A DNA stretch of 64,000 nucleotides from Imbricaverruca yamaguchii (Eukaryota > Arthropoda > Thecostraca > Neoverrucidae), in NCBI GenBank assembly GCA_034440575.1, contig JAOTOL010001196.1:1-64000 (forward strand), read 5' to 3'. The notes beneath the pieces are model-generated. The model saw nothing but the letters and a program-made list of their open reading frames with translations. It did not search any database and had not been told where the DNA came from. The translations under genes were made by a program, and so were the position numbers. This document shows positions 41,501-56,500 of this stretch, one piece after another (position 1 is the stretch's first letter; each line of letters starts with the position of its first letter).

Positions 41501-44500
41501 CACCGACATCATGCAGCTGCTGCAGCGGGTGCAGGCGGGACGCATCGTCGTCTTGTGTACCCAGGTAGGCGTGTCACCCAGGTAGGCGTGTCACAGTCGC
41601 AGTCACAGTCACAGTCGCAGTCGTGTCGCAGTCGTGTCACAGTCGCAGCTGGGCGTGGCACGTGCGGCAACTCAGCCCTGCCGTCCGTGCCGCTCACCTC
41701 TCACCGACAGGACTCCCTGTGGGCGACAAGTAGTCTAGGGGCAAGTTCCCCGGCTCATAATCGAAAGGTTGTGGGTTCGAGTCTCACCTGTCGCTACTCT
41801 TCGCCCGCGCCTTATTGGCGCGAGAGATTGGCGACGCTGCATGACTTAACGGTCGATGTGTCGTAAAATCAATAACCAACCAACTAGGATCCCCTGCTGT
41901 TGTGTGCACGACCATGGAATTTGCTCTGTTCCGGGAGAGAATACTGAATTGCGGCAAGTACAATGAGGAAGTGGAGTTTAGGGGCGCGTCGACTACCATG
42001 GCCATTTTGCACACAATACTGAACTGTAAACAACCTACGACGCTGCTATGATTGCCTGTTATGTATCCTCACGGTTGGCCGTACATCACCACAAACCATG
42101 CTTGTCAAAGGAAGGTAAAAATGTTCACCCAGACACCACGACCTCGGAGTCGTTCCCCATGACCGTAGGTAAAGAAGTGTCGATGTTCAGCCGTCCTAAA
42201 AGCTGGCGTCGTAGAAGTTCCAACAGTATGCAATCTACTAAACATGATACACGGGAAGCGGGTCGTCGCCGGTCAGCATGTAACTGTGTGTCGCGAAGGT
42301 GTAACCTCTTCTCACTCGGCAGAGTATTGCTTCTTCCCGTCGTCAGGTAGGTTCTGTGTGAGGCTCTCCATTGCCCTCGTGTCGGCTTCAAAACCCCCAG
42401 CTTACTGCATCTGGGGTTCCGGGCTCGTTGCCATTCTGATCGCATACTTAGCAATATAGTAGGATATGGTCTCTTGGAGGGAGAAGTAGATGAACCTCAC
42501 GGCCATTGCTGGTAGCGTGCCCGGCAGTTATGTCAGCAGCTTCATTTCCTTTTTTTCTTCAAATTCTGCACTAACGTTTACGCTGCGCCGGAATCCAATA
42601 CCAATGACGGGGTCGCCTTAGCGGAGTGGAGACTAAGCAACTTGTGCTTTCATCTTTTCAAGTATATCCGGTATGCTCTTGAACATGTGGGATAGAACTG
42701 TTAAATGTCATACGCATGCGCCAGTTTCACCCCGGTGCAAAATACCTGGCAGCTTAATTACAAACATTAAAGCAGACTTTCCCTGATAGAACGTTCAGTT
42801 TTCGAGAAGCTGTCGGCATTGCAAACCAGCTTTGTCGGTTTGTAGAGCATCGACGGAACGTCCCTTCTACAAGACTCGATGGTTTGGGGGATTCGGGCGG
42901 GTGGGCACAAAATGAGTGGTTTGGTGCAATGAGAATAGTATTGGCAGGGCCGGTTTTCAAGGGTATTCGGCGTAAGCATGTGTCATATATCTCGACATGA
43001 CATTGTGCCATATTTTGATGAGGTAATGGTGGAAATCTTTCAGTCTGAAGGAGGATAAATTAATTCTGATTCGATGTGTGCCGCCAATTGCACTCAAATG
43101 TCACTTAAAGCAATCATACGTAGGGTATGTGACGTTAGGTGCTGAAGACAGTGGGTGGGGGGGGGGTCAGGACTGTCTCCCATATGGTTGGGGTGGTTAA
43201 GCATAGGTTACTTTACCCCCAACTCTACATGATGATGTGTACTTTGGAGTGGGATGAGAGTTGGGAAGAAGGTTAATTTTGCCAGGGTGCCGGCATTTGT
43301 CTACTCTTGTCGAAGAGCATCGAGGGATCTTTACCATGCGGGCAAGGAGATAATTTCCCGCACCTCCTCTGACGTCCGCTGCTCGTGATAATTAGTAATA
43401 GGTGTCCCAGTACGGGAGACCGGGGCAGATAAGTTTACCCACCCGGGAAGGGCCAGAACCGCCCCTGATTCTTGGCGACATGATGCACAAAATTGCCCAC
43501 GTTCCGTACGACCATCGTAAGCTACATCAGCAAGCATCGTGACATAACCTGACCTGACCTGAGCCCTGCCGTCAGTACGAAGCGTCGTTCAGTCTGGAGG
43601 AGACGACTCGGCGCTCGTGACACGATCTGACCTGTCCTGACCTGACCTGAGCCCTGCCGTCAGTACGAAACACCGTTCAGTCTGGAGGAGACGACTCGGC
43701 GCTCGTGACACGACCTGACCTGACCTGACCTGACCTGACCTGACCTGAGCCCTGCCGCCAGTACGAAGCGTCGTTCAGTCTGGAGGAGACCACCCGGCGC
43801 TACTTCTCGACGATGGCGCCCTACCTGAGCCAGATTGGCGCCATGAGCCGGTACGCCATGGTCGCGCGCAAGGATGGCGGCTCGCTCGCCGAGGGCCACG
43901 TGCCTCGGAACGTGCAGACAGAGCCGTTTGAAGCTGTGGTCCGCTGTTGGTCTCCGCTGTCGTGCCGATCGACCGCAGACTGGGGTACCGCAGACTGGGT
44001 ACGTGTCGGTGTCGGAGTGTCACCGCAGACTGGGTACGTGTCAGTGTCACCGCAGACTGGGTACGTGTCAGTGTCACCGCAGACTGGGTACGTGTCAGTG
44101 TCACCGCAGACTGGGTACGTGTCAGGGTGTCACCGCAGACTGGGTACGTGTCAGTGTCACCGCAGACTGGGTACGTGTCAGTGTCACGCGTGCCACAGGG
44201 GTACGTGTCAGTGTCACCGCAGACTGGGTACTGTCAGTGTCACCGCAGACTGGGTACGTGTCAGGCACCGCAGACTGGACGTGTCGGTGTCACCGCAGAC
44301 TGGGTACGTGTCAGTGTCACCGCAGACTGGGTACGTGTCAGTGTCACCGCAGACTGGGTACGTGGGTCGGTGTCAGCGCAGACTGGGTACGTGTCAGTGT
44401 CACCACAGACTGGGTACGTGTCAGTGTCACCGCAGACTGGGTACGTGTCAGTGTCACCGCAGACTGGGTACGTGTCAGTGTCACCGCAGACTGGGTACGT

Positions 44501-47500
44501 GTCAGTGTCAGCGCAGACTGGGTACGTGTCAGTGTCACCGCAGACTGGGTACGTGTCGGTGTCACCGCAGACTGGATACGTGTCAGTGTCAGCGCAGACT
44601 GGGTACGTGTCAGTGTCACCACAGACTGGGTACGTGTCAGTGTCACCGCAGACTGGGTACGTGTCAGTGTCACCGCAGACTTGGTACGTGTCAGTGTCAC
44701 CGCAGACTTGGTACGTGTCAATGTCACCGCAGACTAGGTATGTGTCGGTGTCACCGCAGACTGGGTACGTGTCAGTGTCACCGCAGACTGGATACGTGTC
44801 AGTGTCACCGCAGACTGGGTACGTGTCGGTGTCACCGCAGACTGGGTACGTGTCAGTGTCACCACCATACTGGGTACATGCCGGTGTCACCGCAGACTGG
44901 GTACGTGTCAGTGTCACCGCAGACTGGGCACGTGTCAGTGTCACCACAGACTTGGTACGTGTCAATGTCACCACAGACTGGGTACGTGTCGATATCACCA
45001 CAGGCTGGGTACGTGTCGGTGTCACCACAGACTGGGTACGTGTCGATATCATCACAGGCTGGGTACGTGTTGATGTCACCGCAGACTGGGTAGGTGTCAG
45101 TGACACTGCATACTGGGTAGGTGTCAGTGCCATCACAGACTGGGTACGTGTCAGTGTCACCGCAGACTGGGTACGTGGCAATGTCACCATAGACTGGGTA
45201 CGTGTCAGTGTCACCATAGACTGGGTACGTGTCAGTGTCACCATAGACTGGGTACGTGTCAGTGTCACCACATACTTCGGGCACGTCAATATCATTGCAG
45301 GTTTGGTGCATGTCGATACCATCCCAGATTTTATGCGCAACAATACCTATACATACTTCATGTCTCATTAACACCATCGATTGGTACGTGAATAGGCGCG
45401 CTTACATGGAAATTCCCTCTCTGTAGGTCTCTGCATTTGTGAACCCGACCATTGCAGACCACGAATGTTCTAGAACATGGCATGCAACTGTGGTGATCTC
45501 TGCCTTGTCCATGTTCAAGAACCTGACGTTGCATTCTGCCTCTGATAGATGACTGATCTTTCTTAAGCCCCCGTAAAATTATTGCATTGATGGTCCTCTT
45601 AACTGACTATATTTTCGAAAACGAGATTTTCCTCCGCTGCATGTTAAAAGCTAAGCCCCTCGACTGCAATTGTTAGAAATGCCACCTACATGAAGAAGAC
45701 AGTATGCATGCAAAGTATTGCATTACATTATGCCATCTATTTAAGCTTAGTGACACTTTTTGTTCCGCGAAACAAGAGCTCGTTCCTCTTTCCAGGGAGG
45801 CCGTGCATCTGGCCAGACGGCACCCGGATGGCTCAACGATCCGCCTTCTGTGACAAGTACGAGGGCTTCGGCAACCTCTGCAACTGCTCCAACCCGGACC
45901 CTGTGGCGCGACCATTCCGACCGGTAGGGGTTCCGAGGTCACTGAACTGCTCTGATCCTGACCCTATGGGGCGACCATTCCGACCGGTAGGGGTCCCGAA
46001 CTCACTGAACTGCTCTGACCCTGGCACTGTGTATCGGCCATTCCGACGGGTAGGGGTTCCGATGTCACTGAACTGCCCTGATCCGCACACCGTGGAGTGA
46101 CCCTGCTTGGTAATAACGGCTCTGGGATCATCCAGTGATTGATGAACATGTGTGAGTGTAGTGCTCGACCCAGCGTTGAGGTGCAATCGCACGACTTTTC
46201 AGACTCGTTTACACGCGCACAATGTGTGGCGGGCGCTTCCTGCGCCTTCTGACGTCACAAGTGTGTGAGTTGAGTCACCATGTCGCGCCGATCGCCATTG
46301 CGGGCGCGCCACCTTGGGTTCGCAATACGCTAGCGTTGCTACGCCAGTCGGCAAAGGCCCCAGTTGCCAACGGGAACAGCCCTCGAACACGCGTCGCGCA
46401 TCTGGTAGAAGTTAAGCTTATCTGTGGTCATGCCTGGATGTGTTCTCCAGAAATAAAAGCCACTGCATGCACTCCGTAAAAAAACTTACTACATTCCTCC
46501 TGTGTTTGGTTACAACTCGACACCTTGATGGACGCCAGTGCCGAGACTTGGAGACATGCTCATAGGCGGATCCAGCATTTTCATGAGAGGCGGGTCAACG
46601 GGTCTTCATGAGGGGCATGAGAGTCTTCGGCTGAAAATCCGTTGAGAGCGCGAAGGGGTGGTGCTGTCTATCATACTGGAGGGTCATCTATTGCTGGTCA
46701 GCGAGGCGCCACCTGTTCATGGAAGTTGGATATGCCCCTAGTGCTCTCTCCTGTATCCGTCCCTGCACGTGCTGTCCCTGCCACCCTGATGCCTATCCTC
46801 GCCCTCACCGATACAAAGCAGCATAAGCGGCCGTCGCCCAACAGGGGCGAAGTCAGTCCACGTGATGGCCACAGCGTCAAATTCGAAATCTGCCCATCAC
46901 CGCTAAAATGACAGATGCCAGCACCACAGAGACCAAACACGGCTGATGTCATCACAACAGAGGCCAAACACGGCTGATGCCATCACAACAGAGACCAAAT
47001 ACGACTGATGCCATCACAACAGAGACCAAACACGGCTGATGTCATCACAACAGAGGCCAAACACGTCTGATGCCATCACCACAGATGCAAAACACGGCTG
47101 ATGCCATCACCACAGATGCAAAACACGGCTGATGCCATCACAACAGAGACCAAACACAGCACGGCTGATGCTATCACTGCTCACGACATACTTAAGAAGT
47201 TTTGTTTTGCTACAATCTTAGCTTATCAAGCTTATCGCATCGTTCGCAACTCCACTCTTCCTTGCAATGCGTCGGACATTCCTTCCAATCACTCACTCGC
47301 TGAATTTGAATTCCCTAAACATATTGCAGGCGACGGTTTTTCGCGTCAGGATTCGATCAGCCTGCTTTTCATCTCATAACACAATCTCAGTGGGAGTAAG
47401 AAACGCTTACTTCTGAAAATATGTCGCTCAGTTATTTTTTAGCATCGTGGCTGTCAGTGTACCGTTGTGTTCGAACGAAATGGAAGTGGGTGCCCAAGGT

Positions 47501-50500
47501 CGACTTTTCCGTGTCCAATTTGCCCTGCCGGCGCTGCTGTGTCGTAACGTCCTGGGATGCATTTTTCAGCTTCCGCACAACCGGACGTTCCCGTACCCGA
47601 TCGCGGTGTTGGGAGGCGACAGAGGCACATATCTGTACCGGTCAGTGCTTAGTAGCCTGTGCACAGCATCGCACACGCTGATACTTGACCGTCTTATCTC
47701 ACAATTACTAATTGAGCGTCGCGTGTGACTCAACGTAGCACATGGGGACAAGTAGTCTTGTGGTAAGTTATTCGTCTCGCAATCGAAAGGTTGTGGGTTC
47801 GCGTCTCACCTGTCGCTACTCTTCGCCCGCGACCAATCGGCATGAGAGATCGGCGACGTTGCATGGCTCAACGGTCGATGTGTCGGTCGATGATGTGTAA
47901 AGCCAATAACCAACCAATCAACGTAACACATAACCTTGGGCGGGGGGGGGGGGACCATGTGCCCAGGACTTTTTTCCGTGTGGGACATCCGCGCGGATAA
48001 ACTCCGAAGCTGAGACGTGAGAACCTTCTTTGCCATCTTGTGTACATCCTGTGCGATACATGAGTTATAGCACGGCCGAAGGTGCGGCCAGAACAGGTAC
48101 TGGATGGGAGTGTTCCGACCGCTCGTCAGCGTCCTGAATACCGCGTTCAGCAGGCCGCCGATAAATACAAAATATTTGGTGGGCACAATGCATAAAAGCA
48201 GTGGACGGGCGCAGATGGATTGGGTGCACACTCCGTAGGGTCCCATGTTGAAAGTTTAAATTAGTGGGGAGAAACCCAGCAGTGAAGGGGGCCTTCCGCC
48301 CCTTTAATTCATTCACTCCCTCAAACGTATTTAAACTAACACCTATGGCGTTCAGTGATGGGGGAGTTATGTTTCGTTATCACGTTGTTTGTAAATGCAG
48401 CATGCACATACCAAACTGGTGATCCGGATTTTACACACCAAGCTTTTGCTGTTGAAATATTAATAACAAAAGGAGATACCCAATCAGAGGCACAAGGAGA
48501 GTAACTTAAAACTCCTGGTGAGTTGGAGTGCCAAACATAGTAAAGTTGGCACGTGACATGCACTATGCGGAGTTTTGGTGTGACTTTATGATCAATGACG
48601 GCCAATCAGGTGAATGTTTAAGGATGGGCCGACATCGAATTGGTTCGGCATGACTGACAGCTGGTCTCTCTTAGTGGAAGCGTCAGGGTTGACGGCTGCC
48701 TCAGGTTTGCGGCCTGTTAGTTTTGTGGGTATCATAGGGCGACAGAGTCGGCGCCCCACAATAATTGTGACGGTTTCAGCATGCATGTATCATGATTATA
48801 TTGGTTTCGTTTGCCTTTTCGAGCATTGGTAGTGTACAATAAATTGGCATAGGGACAGAAGCTCTGGGGAAATTATTCACCCTGTCAAAACCAATTTTAC
48901 GTCAATACCGATATTAGTGTACTATTGTAACAGTGCAATACACAATTTCCGTGCTTCATTTTAACAACCCCACACTTCTAAATTTGTTGGACGAATGTTC
49001 TGTCGCTGCCGGGTCTGGGGCCTAAGCTGAGGAATGCTCACTGCAGGGGAATCTGACAATGTCCAGAGGCATAAGCATGCCTTGGGGTAGGAGTTATGTT
49101 TGTCTGTTGTTGCTGCTTTAGGGCGGGCCGACTACTGGATCATTTTGTGAGCGGAAGCTTAGGTGTTCCATAGGGTACAAACCCAATAGACGAGCATGGA
49201 AAAGAAGCAGTTGCAAAGTAGCTGACGTGAATGTCTTTTATGCACATTCGCTCTCGATTTTTACCAAACGTCACGAAATCCTCTGGCTGTAAGGTACCAA
49301 AATTTTAGTCCTGTAAGCTTATAGAGCTAAAACTGCAAGCAAACATTTGGCGGTTGGGTCGGAATTGCATGACAGTGCAGAACCTGGCAATGATCTTGCA
49401 TAAGTTGAATCGTTTGCCACTCAGCATGCTGCAGACGCTGCTGCCCAACCGGGGTCTGGACAAGACTCGGGTGACCATCTTCCTGCAGGACTACCACGAC
49501 CACGTGATGGAGCTGGCTGACCTGCTCGGCATCAGAGTGGTTGTGAAAACATCGGACGACGGTGAAGAGGTCAGTAGCGGTCACCCCCTGCAGCCCATCG
49601 AAGACAAACGCACAAACGTGGTGCCATGTATTTTCAAGTGGAATGCTTACATGCATGAAATGTTATTCCAATGGTGATTACTTGTGATGCCTTTCACGAT
49701 TACACTTCAAACTTTGACACGCACAGAATTCAACGCAATGCGCAATACCGGTCGAAGCCTGAAAAGACATAAAGAAGATTGCGTTTCTGATGTCGCTCGG
49801 TTTGTGCTGTGGTAATAGGTGGGCAATGGGCTCAGCAGGGATAGATTTAACCCTTCAAATTTTGTTGTATTCAATACCGCGTTCACATCCGTTGCAGCGG
49901 CACTTGACCGGAAATCCAACTGTCCATTTTTATCCTTCCAAGCCCTTCCCAAATATTGCATCGCGATGGAGTCCCCGAGTGTAATTTACAACGTAATCTG
50001 GTTCCCTTCAAGCAGAAATGCGATTATCGATCTTGTTGCCTTGTTTTTCCTGCATCTCGAGATTCAGTGATGCAATATTTCGCGATTTGTACAGAATCAC
50101 CATGTTGCATATCCGTTGGCACAGAGTCTGCAGGTAGTTAAAGATAATTATATAAATCAAACACCCGTCGAATACAATTACATCAATGTGGTATGGATAA
50201 GTTAAGCATGAGCCAGATAAGCACCACATGCTGTGCTAAATGGCACGCGCTCTCCTGTCGGTCGGGAGGTCACGAGCAGACTGACAGCCGTGTCTCCCCC
50301 GGCGGCCAACACGTCACAGGACAACACGTCACAGTACAACACTGGAGCAGACTGGCAGACATGTCTACCCCCGACGGCCAACACGTCACAGGACAACACG
50401 TCACAGGACATCACGTCACAGGACAACACGTCACAGGACAACACGTCACAGGACAACACTGGAGCAGAATGACAGCGGCACACCTCACAGGAAGTGCGCC

Positions 50501-53500
50501 CTCACCGTACAGCTCCGCGTGATGGAGTCCACCGTCCGCAGGCCCGGTCACCACATACCACCGCACAACGTCGTGGCAGGACTTACACCCGCACAGAGCG
50601 AGCGCAATCAGTGATGCTGTCCGCGTCCGTTTTCCATGTCAAAACCAGTCTGACCACCGGGACTCCTGTTAGCTTTTCCGTGACTAAAACCAGGAAGTGT
50701 TTCTTGTCCGTTTCCGGCAAGCGGTGTGGCGAAGTGGGTGGGAAGGAAGGAACGGCAATATATCCCGGACGCCACTGTTCTTCATGCTCTAGGTGCCGTT
50801 CACTTGTCGACACAAGGTTTTTGCATTTCAAAGCCGTGGAACAAGAGCTACGGAAGGAATAGTGGCTTCCGTTTCCACAGCTTTTTCACCGTCATTGTTC
50901 TCTGTATCACCAGTACAAGGCGCCTGCAGGGGCGCTGGTCGGGCGAGGACAAACGTTAGAGGCACAGTGCAGTCGAAACTCTGTGTATGTCATTCATAGG
51001 CACAAGGCCTTCGGTGTTTCTGGAGTAACGTGCCTTCAGGCAGATATGCAGAATACAAGTTATTTCAGGTGCCACGCATTCACTAATTTGTATAACTAAA
51101 GGCAGAAATGTCAAGCGGAATTCCTTCCCGGGACTGAACTGGTGACCCTGGACTGCCAGCCAACTACTTTACCAATTCGCCATTTGGGACGAATTGAGGC
51201 CGCCGGCTGCGAGAAATGGCGGGAGCTGAGCCGACGGATGGCGGGAGCCGATCGCGAGATGGCGGGAGCCGATGGCGGATGGATGGCGGATCGCAGATGG
51301 CGGGAATGAGATGGCGGGAGCTGAGCCGACGGATGGCGGGAGCCCAGCGGGAGAGGCGGGAGCTGAACCGACGGATGGCGGGAACCGATCGCGGGAAATG
51401 GTGGGAGCCGAACTGACGGATGGCGGGAGCCCACCGGGAGAGGCGGGAGCTGAACCGACGGATGGCGGGAACCGATGGCGGGAAATGGTGGGGGCCGAAC
51501 TGACGGATGGCGGGAACCCACCGGGAGAGGCGGGAGCTGAACCGACGGATGGCGGGAGCTGGCTGAGCTGCGAATTGCGTTGTAAACTGCCCCTAATTAA
51601 TCGAATGCCGCCGCAAGCTTCTTTCTTCAAAAGACACTAAGAGCACTTTATGAAGAATGCTTGAGTATGAAATTCGTTTCTACAAAAGACGTTTTGTACC
51701 ATATTCACGGGAGTAAAACGGATAACGCTTCGCACTCGCTGGCTATCGTCGTGGCCGTCGTCGGACTCCGGCCACCGTCGCCTCAGGGTTACCGTTGGCG
51801 TGGTTGGCTTCAGTTGCCTTAGGGACTTGTCCTGCCTTGGAGGGTTGGGGAGTGAGGGAGGAGCTCGTTCACCCTTCTCTCATTGCATATTACATGCGAA
51901 GATCCTCCGCTGCGTGAGCTAATCTGCTGTCTCTCTTTATCTGGTGCGTGCAACTGATGTACAGATACAACACTTTTCGCAATTCTTCTATTCTTTCCGC
52001 AGGGCAACAAGATCACCATAAACATGAAAAATGCCATACAAACATCGTTCGAGTTGTTCCCGGAAGCAGACAAATTAATCGTTCTCGAAGATGACTTGTA
52101 CGTCTCTCCAGATTTCATAAGGTGATGATTCCATTATGCAGCATTGTTTTAAGCATTACTCAGTCAGTGAGAAGTTATTAATTATTGCACATGTTGTCAC
52201 CAAAGTAATGCACTTGTCGACGTCTTCCTGGTGGTATCGGAAACGTCTCCAGCGATGAATTTAGGGAGACATTTGTTGTCGTATATGCCGTTCCTGCCAA
52301 GCTTGAGGTTCGCGCCTGGCTTTGAAGGCTTCTTAACGAAGGTAGGATTGGATAAAATCTATTTCAAATTTGGGTCTAGTTTTGCATGATCGATGCCAGT
52401 TGCAGGAAGATATTTTGGAGGAACACAGCATGTTGCTGCTGTGGTCAAAGTTGACGCTAACACCACAATATAGAAAAGAAGCACTCAGTTGTTTTAGGTT
52501 TTAGTGGGAAGCGGTAGTTTTAGGTTTTACTGGGAGACGAATTGTGCACCTTGCCTTCCCACATTTTTTTGCGTCTCTATGCCCGCCATTGTCACGATTC
52601 ATGCATTAACAAGGAGTAAAGTACATTTTAGGAACACATTGCATGTCTCAGATATCGCATTAAGATGATAAGTTCATCACACATAAAATGGCACAAACTC
52701 TTCCATTTCCAGTGCATAATTACGCCGCTGACACAATATACAGATATCGCAGGAGGAAACTAAGGATACACTGGTACTTTCTTTAGCATACGCGGCTGGT
52801 AGACGGCACAATAACTAGTACGGTACACTTCCCTGGTGTATACTTCTGGTGCTGGTGTCAAGTCATGCCGCCCCGGTAGCTCAGTTGGTTAGGGCGCAGG
52901 CCTGCACTGGTCCCACCTGTCCTGGCAACACAGGGTTCGAGTCGCTTCGCGCGCTCGCATTTAGCCACCGGCCGGGAGTGTCATTAGGTAGCTGACCCGA
53001 TAAGGCCGGGGACCCAGCTACCAGGCGGCCGTTTCGGTGCATTGACGGCACGCTAAACTTTCGGTCTAAATTCTGCCGGTGAACTGGAATTCATGGATCG
53101 GGTGGTGGGGCCAGGGTTTACGCAGCAAGCTCTGCTTAGCAATAGAACCCTGGTTCTAAAAGCTACCCCAGCAACAACTCGGGTTGCTTTTTTAAATTGT
53201 CATACGGGACTGGCCAGCACCGCAAGCCCGGATTGTCGTTGGACTCATGTGCATATAGGACGTTTTGGAAGCAAAGCGGCAGCAATCTGAGGAGTTTGGA
53301 ACAGTGAAGGAGAATGGCACGGGTGGTGACCGCCCACTGGATGAAATTCCGTCTATGCCATTCTTCTTATGTAGAACATCAACTCGTAAATTCCACCGGT
53401 TGTGCAACTTGGCAGTTTTTTCGCCAATTCTCGCGAACTTGCACTGTGTATAATTTTCAAAGCTGGGGCCTGAGATAGCTGGAAATTCGTGAAAATTGCG

Positions 53501-56500
53501 CATGAAATAGCAATGTTGACATTAACCTGCCACATTCCGACATGGATGCTGCTTCTGGGGTCAGTTACTTCGAGCAAACTGCCCCGCTGCTGGATGAGGA
53601 CATCACACTCTACTGCATCTCCGCCTGGAACGACAACAGCTACAAGCACAGCTCACAAGACCCGGCTCTGCTCTACAGGTGGGTAGCGGTATTGTCCAAT
53701 TATCGTAAGAATTTGGATTCCATCAAACAAAATTGCACAAGTCTGGAAATTCGGCGAATATGCTACATTTCGCCGAATACCTTCCACTTTTCACATCACG
53801 TAACTACCAGCGAATGCACTTTCACAAGTGCTTTCAATCGCATTCATGAATCATTAAAAAGACATCTGAAGGCATTTTGCCACTAAGCGTACGTAAAAAC
53901 TAATATGCATTCTCCAAACCTAGCGATTTTCTCTCACGGACATCTTGTTATTTGAAGCAGTCGTCTTACATTATGCTTGTATTCAATGCCACTCTTATTT
54001 ATCTCTCAATGACTAAAAAAGCATTAATTCCCTTCAATTTTTGGTCCGCAAGTCTCAATGCGACGATATAGTTATTGAAAACAACCAAATTAAAGCGATA
54101 CGAAGTGCATGTATGCGTTGGTGAATCATTTCACATATACACAAGTGATTAAAAATGGAGTTTTTCTTCCTATTAATGGTGATGAATTCCCCAGTAGTCA
54201 GGGTCACACACTGCTTCCTTACGTGTCTCAGAGATATGGGAGTAAACGGAAGGTGTTAATGCAGATAAAGAGCGATGTTTTTTAGTACCTATTTCATTTT
54301 ATTTGGTTGCGCCGCCCATCTGGTGACGAAGTCCCAGCAATGAGTGGCACATCAACCATTTGCTATGTATCATGTCATCTTGTTTGCTTTTAAAACAATA
54401 TTAGGCAAAGCAGCTCATACATGCTCAGTTTCACTCTCCCCGAAGTGAAATGTGAAAACTAAATTACTTCTTTGAACTGGTGGTTGTTATCTATGTAGTT
54501 GTTTCAAGAATAGGGCTCTCTACTTTAATATGAACCGACACCAAAGCAGAATAATTTGCATGTTTGCGCCGAGAGACATAAACGCAAGGGAGTTTGTTTT
54601 CTAGATTCATTGCTGAGAGTAATTCCATGTGTTCGGATTCGATTTCAGAACGTCGTTTTTCCCCGGCCTTGGATGGATGATGAAGAAGTCCACGCTTATC
54701 GATGAGATGATGCCAATCTGGAGGCCAGAATGGGAGGTAAGAGCAACTTGCACGCAATTATTTTTTTTTTGTATCAAATAGATACTGATTCACCCTCATG
54801 GAAGCATTACACATCATGTCAAGATTCCTATCACAATGGTCTGTATCGAATAGATATACAACTATTCAAACACCGTTTCGTTGCTTCTTTTATACCAGTT
54901 TGGTAAAGTGAACTGCTTGGGTTGCTCATTACTGGAGTGTATTAGTTAGGTTCTAGGACGCGATTAGGGGATTCCGGGATAGTTTTTGATCATGCATATC
55001 TGCTGTTGAATGTTTATTTAATTCGAACATTCTTGAACCTTCACTCGATTGAGAACTTGCTCTATCTTATTACTACGACGATCGATAATTTTTCTACCGT
55101 CAAAGGCGTGCAGCATGTTTGGCAATACCGCACAATATTTTCCAACTGGAAGAACTAAGAAGACATAGTCTTCAGTTGACGACTGTTGACGTTCGCTGCC
55201 GTGATAGACCACGACTGACGCTGAACTCGGAACACGCTCCCGGGAGTGCACGACCCAGTCCAGTACGCGCTCTCGCTGCAAAGATCCGGGACCGGGCCGT
55301 GTCTCTGCCTGCAGGTCTGGGACTGGGACATGTGGTTCCGCACCGACGACGTGGCGCTGTACCGCGAGTGCATCGTACCGGACGTGTCCCGCACGTACCA
55401 CTTCGCCTACCTGGGCGGTCACGGTACAGCTTCATGCAGTACCAGTACTACAGCGACAAGTCGCTCAACACCTTGGCCGACGTACAGCCTCGACGTCAGC
55501 AGTGAGTGGGCCACGGCTGACGTGAGCTGTTCAGGGCTCCGCCACCATAACAGCTGTGGACTTCCCGTGACATATCGGGGCAACCCGCACACGCACAAAC
55601 ATACACACACACACATCATGTCCGAACCAACGCGCAAGGTGGGGATCAACAATCACATTGCAAAATGAACGTTTCCGGTTTACCATGCATTTCATCGTTA
55701 AGAGTAAAGCATATCAAGCAGGTAATATATTTTTCCATTTATGTACATGAAAGAAACTAACAGGATGAACATTTCGCTTCTGGAAACCTTTTATCGAGAA
55801 AAGGATGCCCTTGAATTTGTTACTGGTAACAGTCTGTAGCTGTGAACTATTGTTCAATGTCATGAACTTCAAAATGGAACAACTTTGAAGATACCCTTAA
55901 AAATACACTTTGCTACAACATAATACGCATCATTTAAACGGGAAAAAAATGAGGCTAGAATATGCTAGACAGAGTACGCTGGAATGCAATACTATATAAT
56001 GCATGTGACTAACGTGCATGGTGAGAATGCTTCACCTGCTCGTCACCCCGGTATACGCTCCATCTGCACGTCAGACCTGCGCCACGGTGCTGGTGTTTAT
56101 TGATTCACTTCTTACCACTTATTAGCAACTTACAGCAATTCGAGAAGCAATTTAGATTTTCATCTAAAAGCATTCATCACCATCATTTTCATTATCATCA
56201 AGACGCAGCCCTTAATCAATTTTGCAGGCTACTGCGAAAACGTGACCGAAATGTGAACAAGTGTGCAGGTCTGAAGAGTCACTGAGTTGCCAAAACTTCG
56301 ACCCACAAAACTGATTATCCGCGTTTAGCATAATAAGTAAGATTAGTGCAACTATGAGCCACAAGGGCCCTTCCTTGGATGGAGCATGACCAGCAATGCA
56401 TGATGGTATGTGTATATGGCGAATGAAATAACTAAGGCTGCATGGAAATTGTGTTTCAGCATGACGTTTAAGGACTACACCGGAAGCATCTACCGCCTGA

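Noticed and set aside
43813..45371. ORFs over 400 codons on both strands
   Set aside because: Apart from exon 4 itself, they are translations of the 27-bp array.
50494..50620. Possible exon CALTVQLRVMESTVRRPGHH in the POMGNT1-like gene
   Set aside because: Exons 7 and 8 already join in phase 0 with the expected family alignment, leaving no place for it.
52868..52950. tRNA gene
   Set aside because: Same: tRNA-like head of a SINE with a second copy at 63611.
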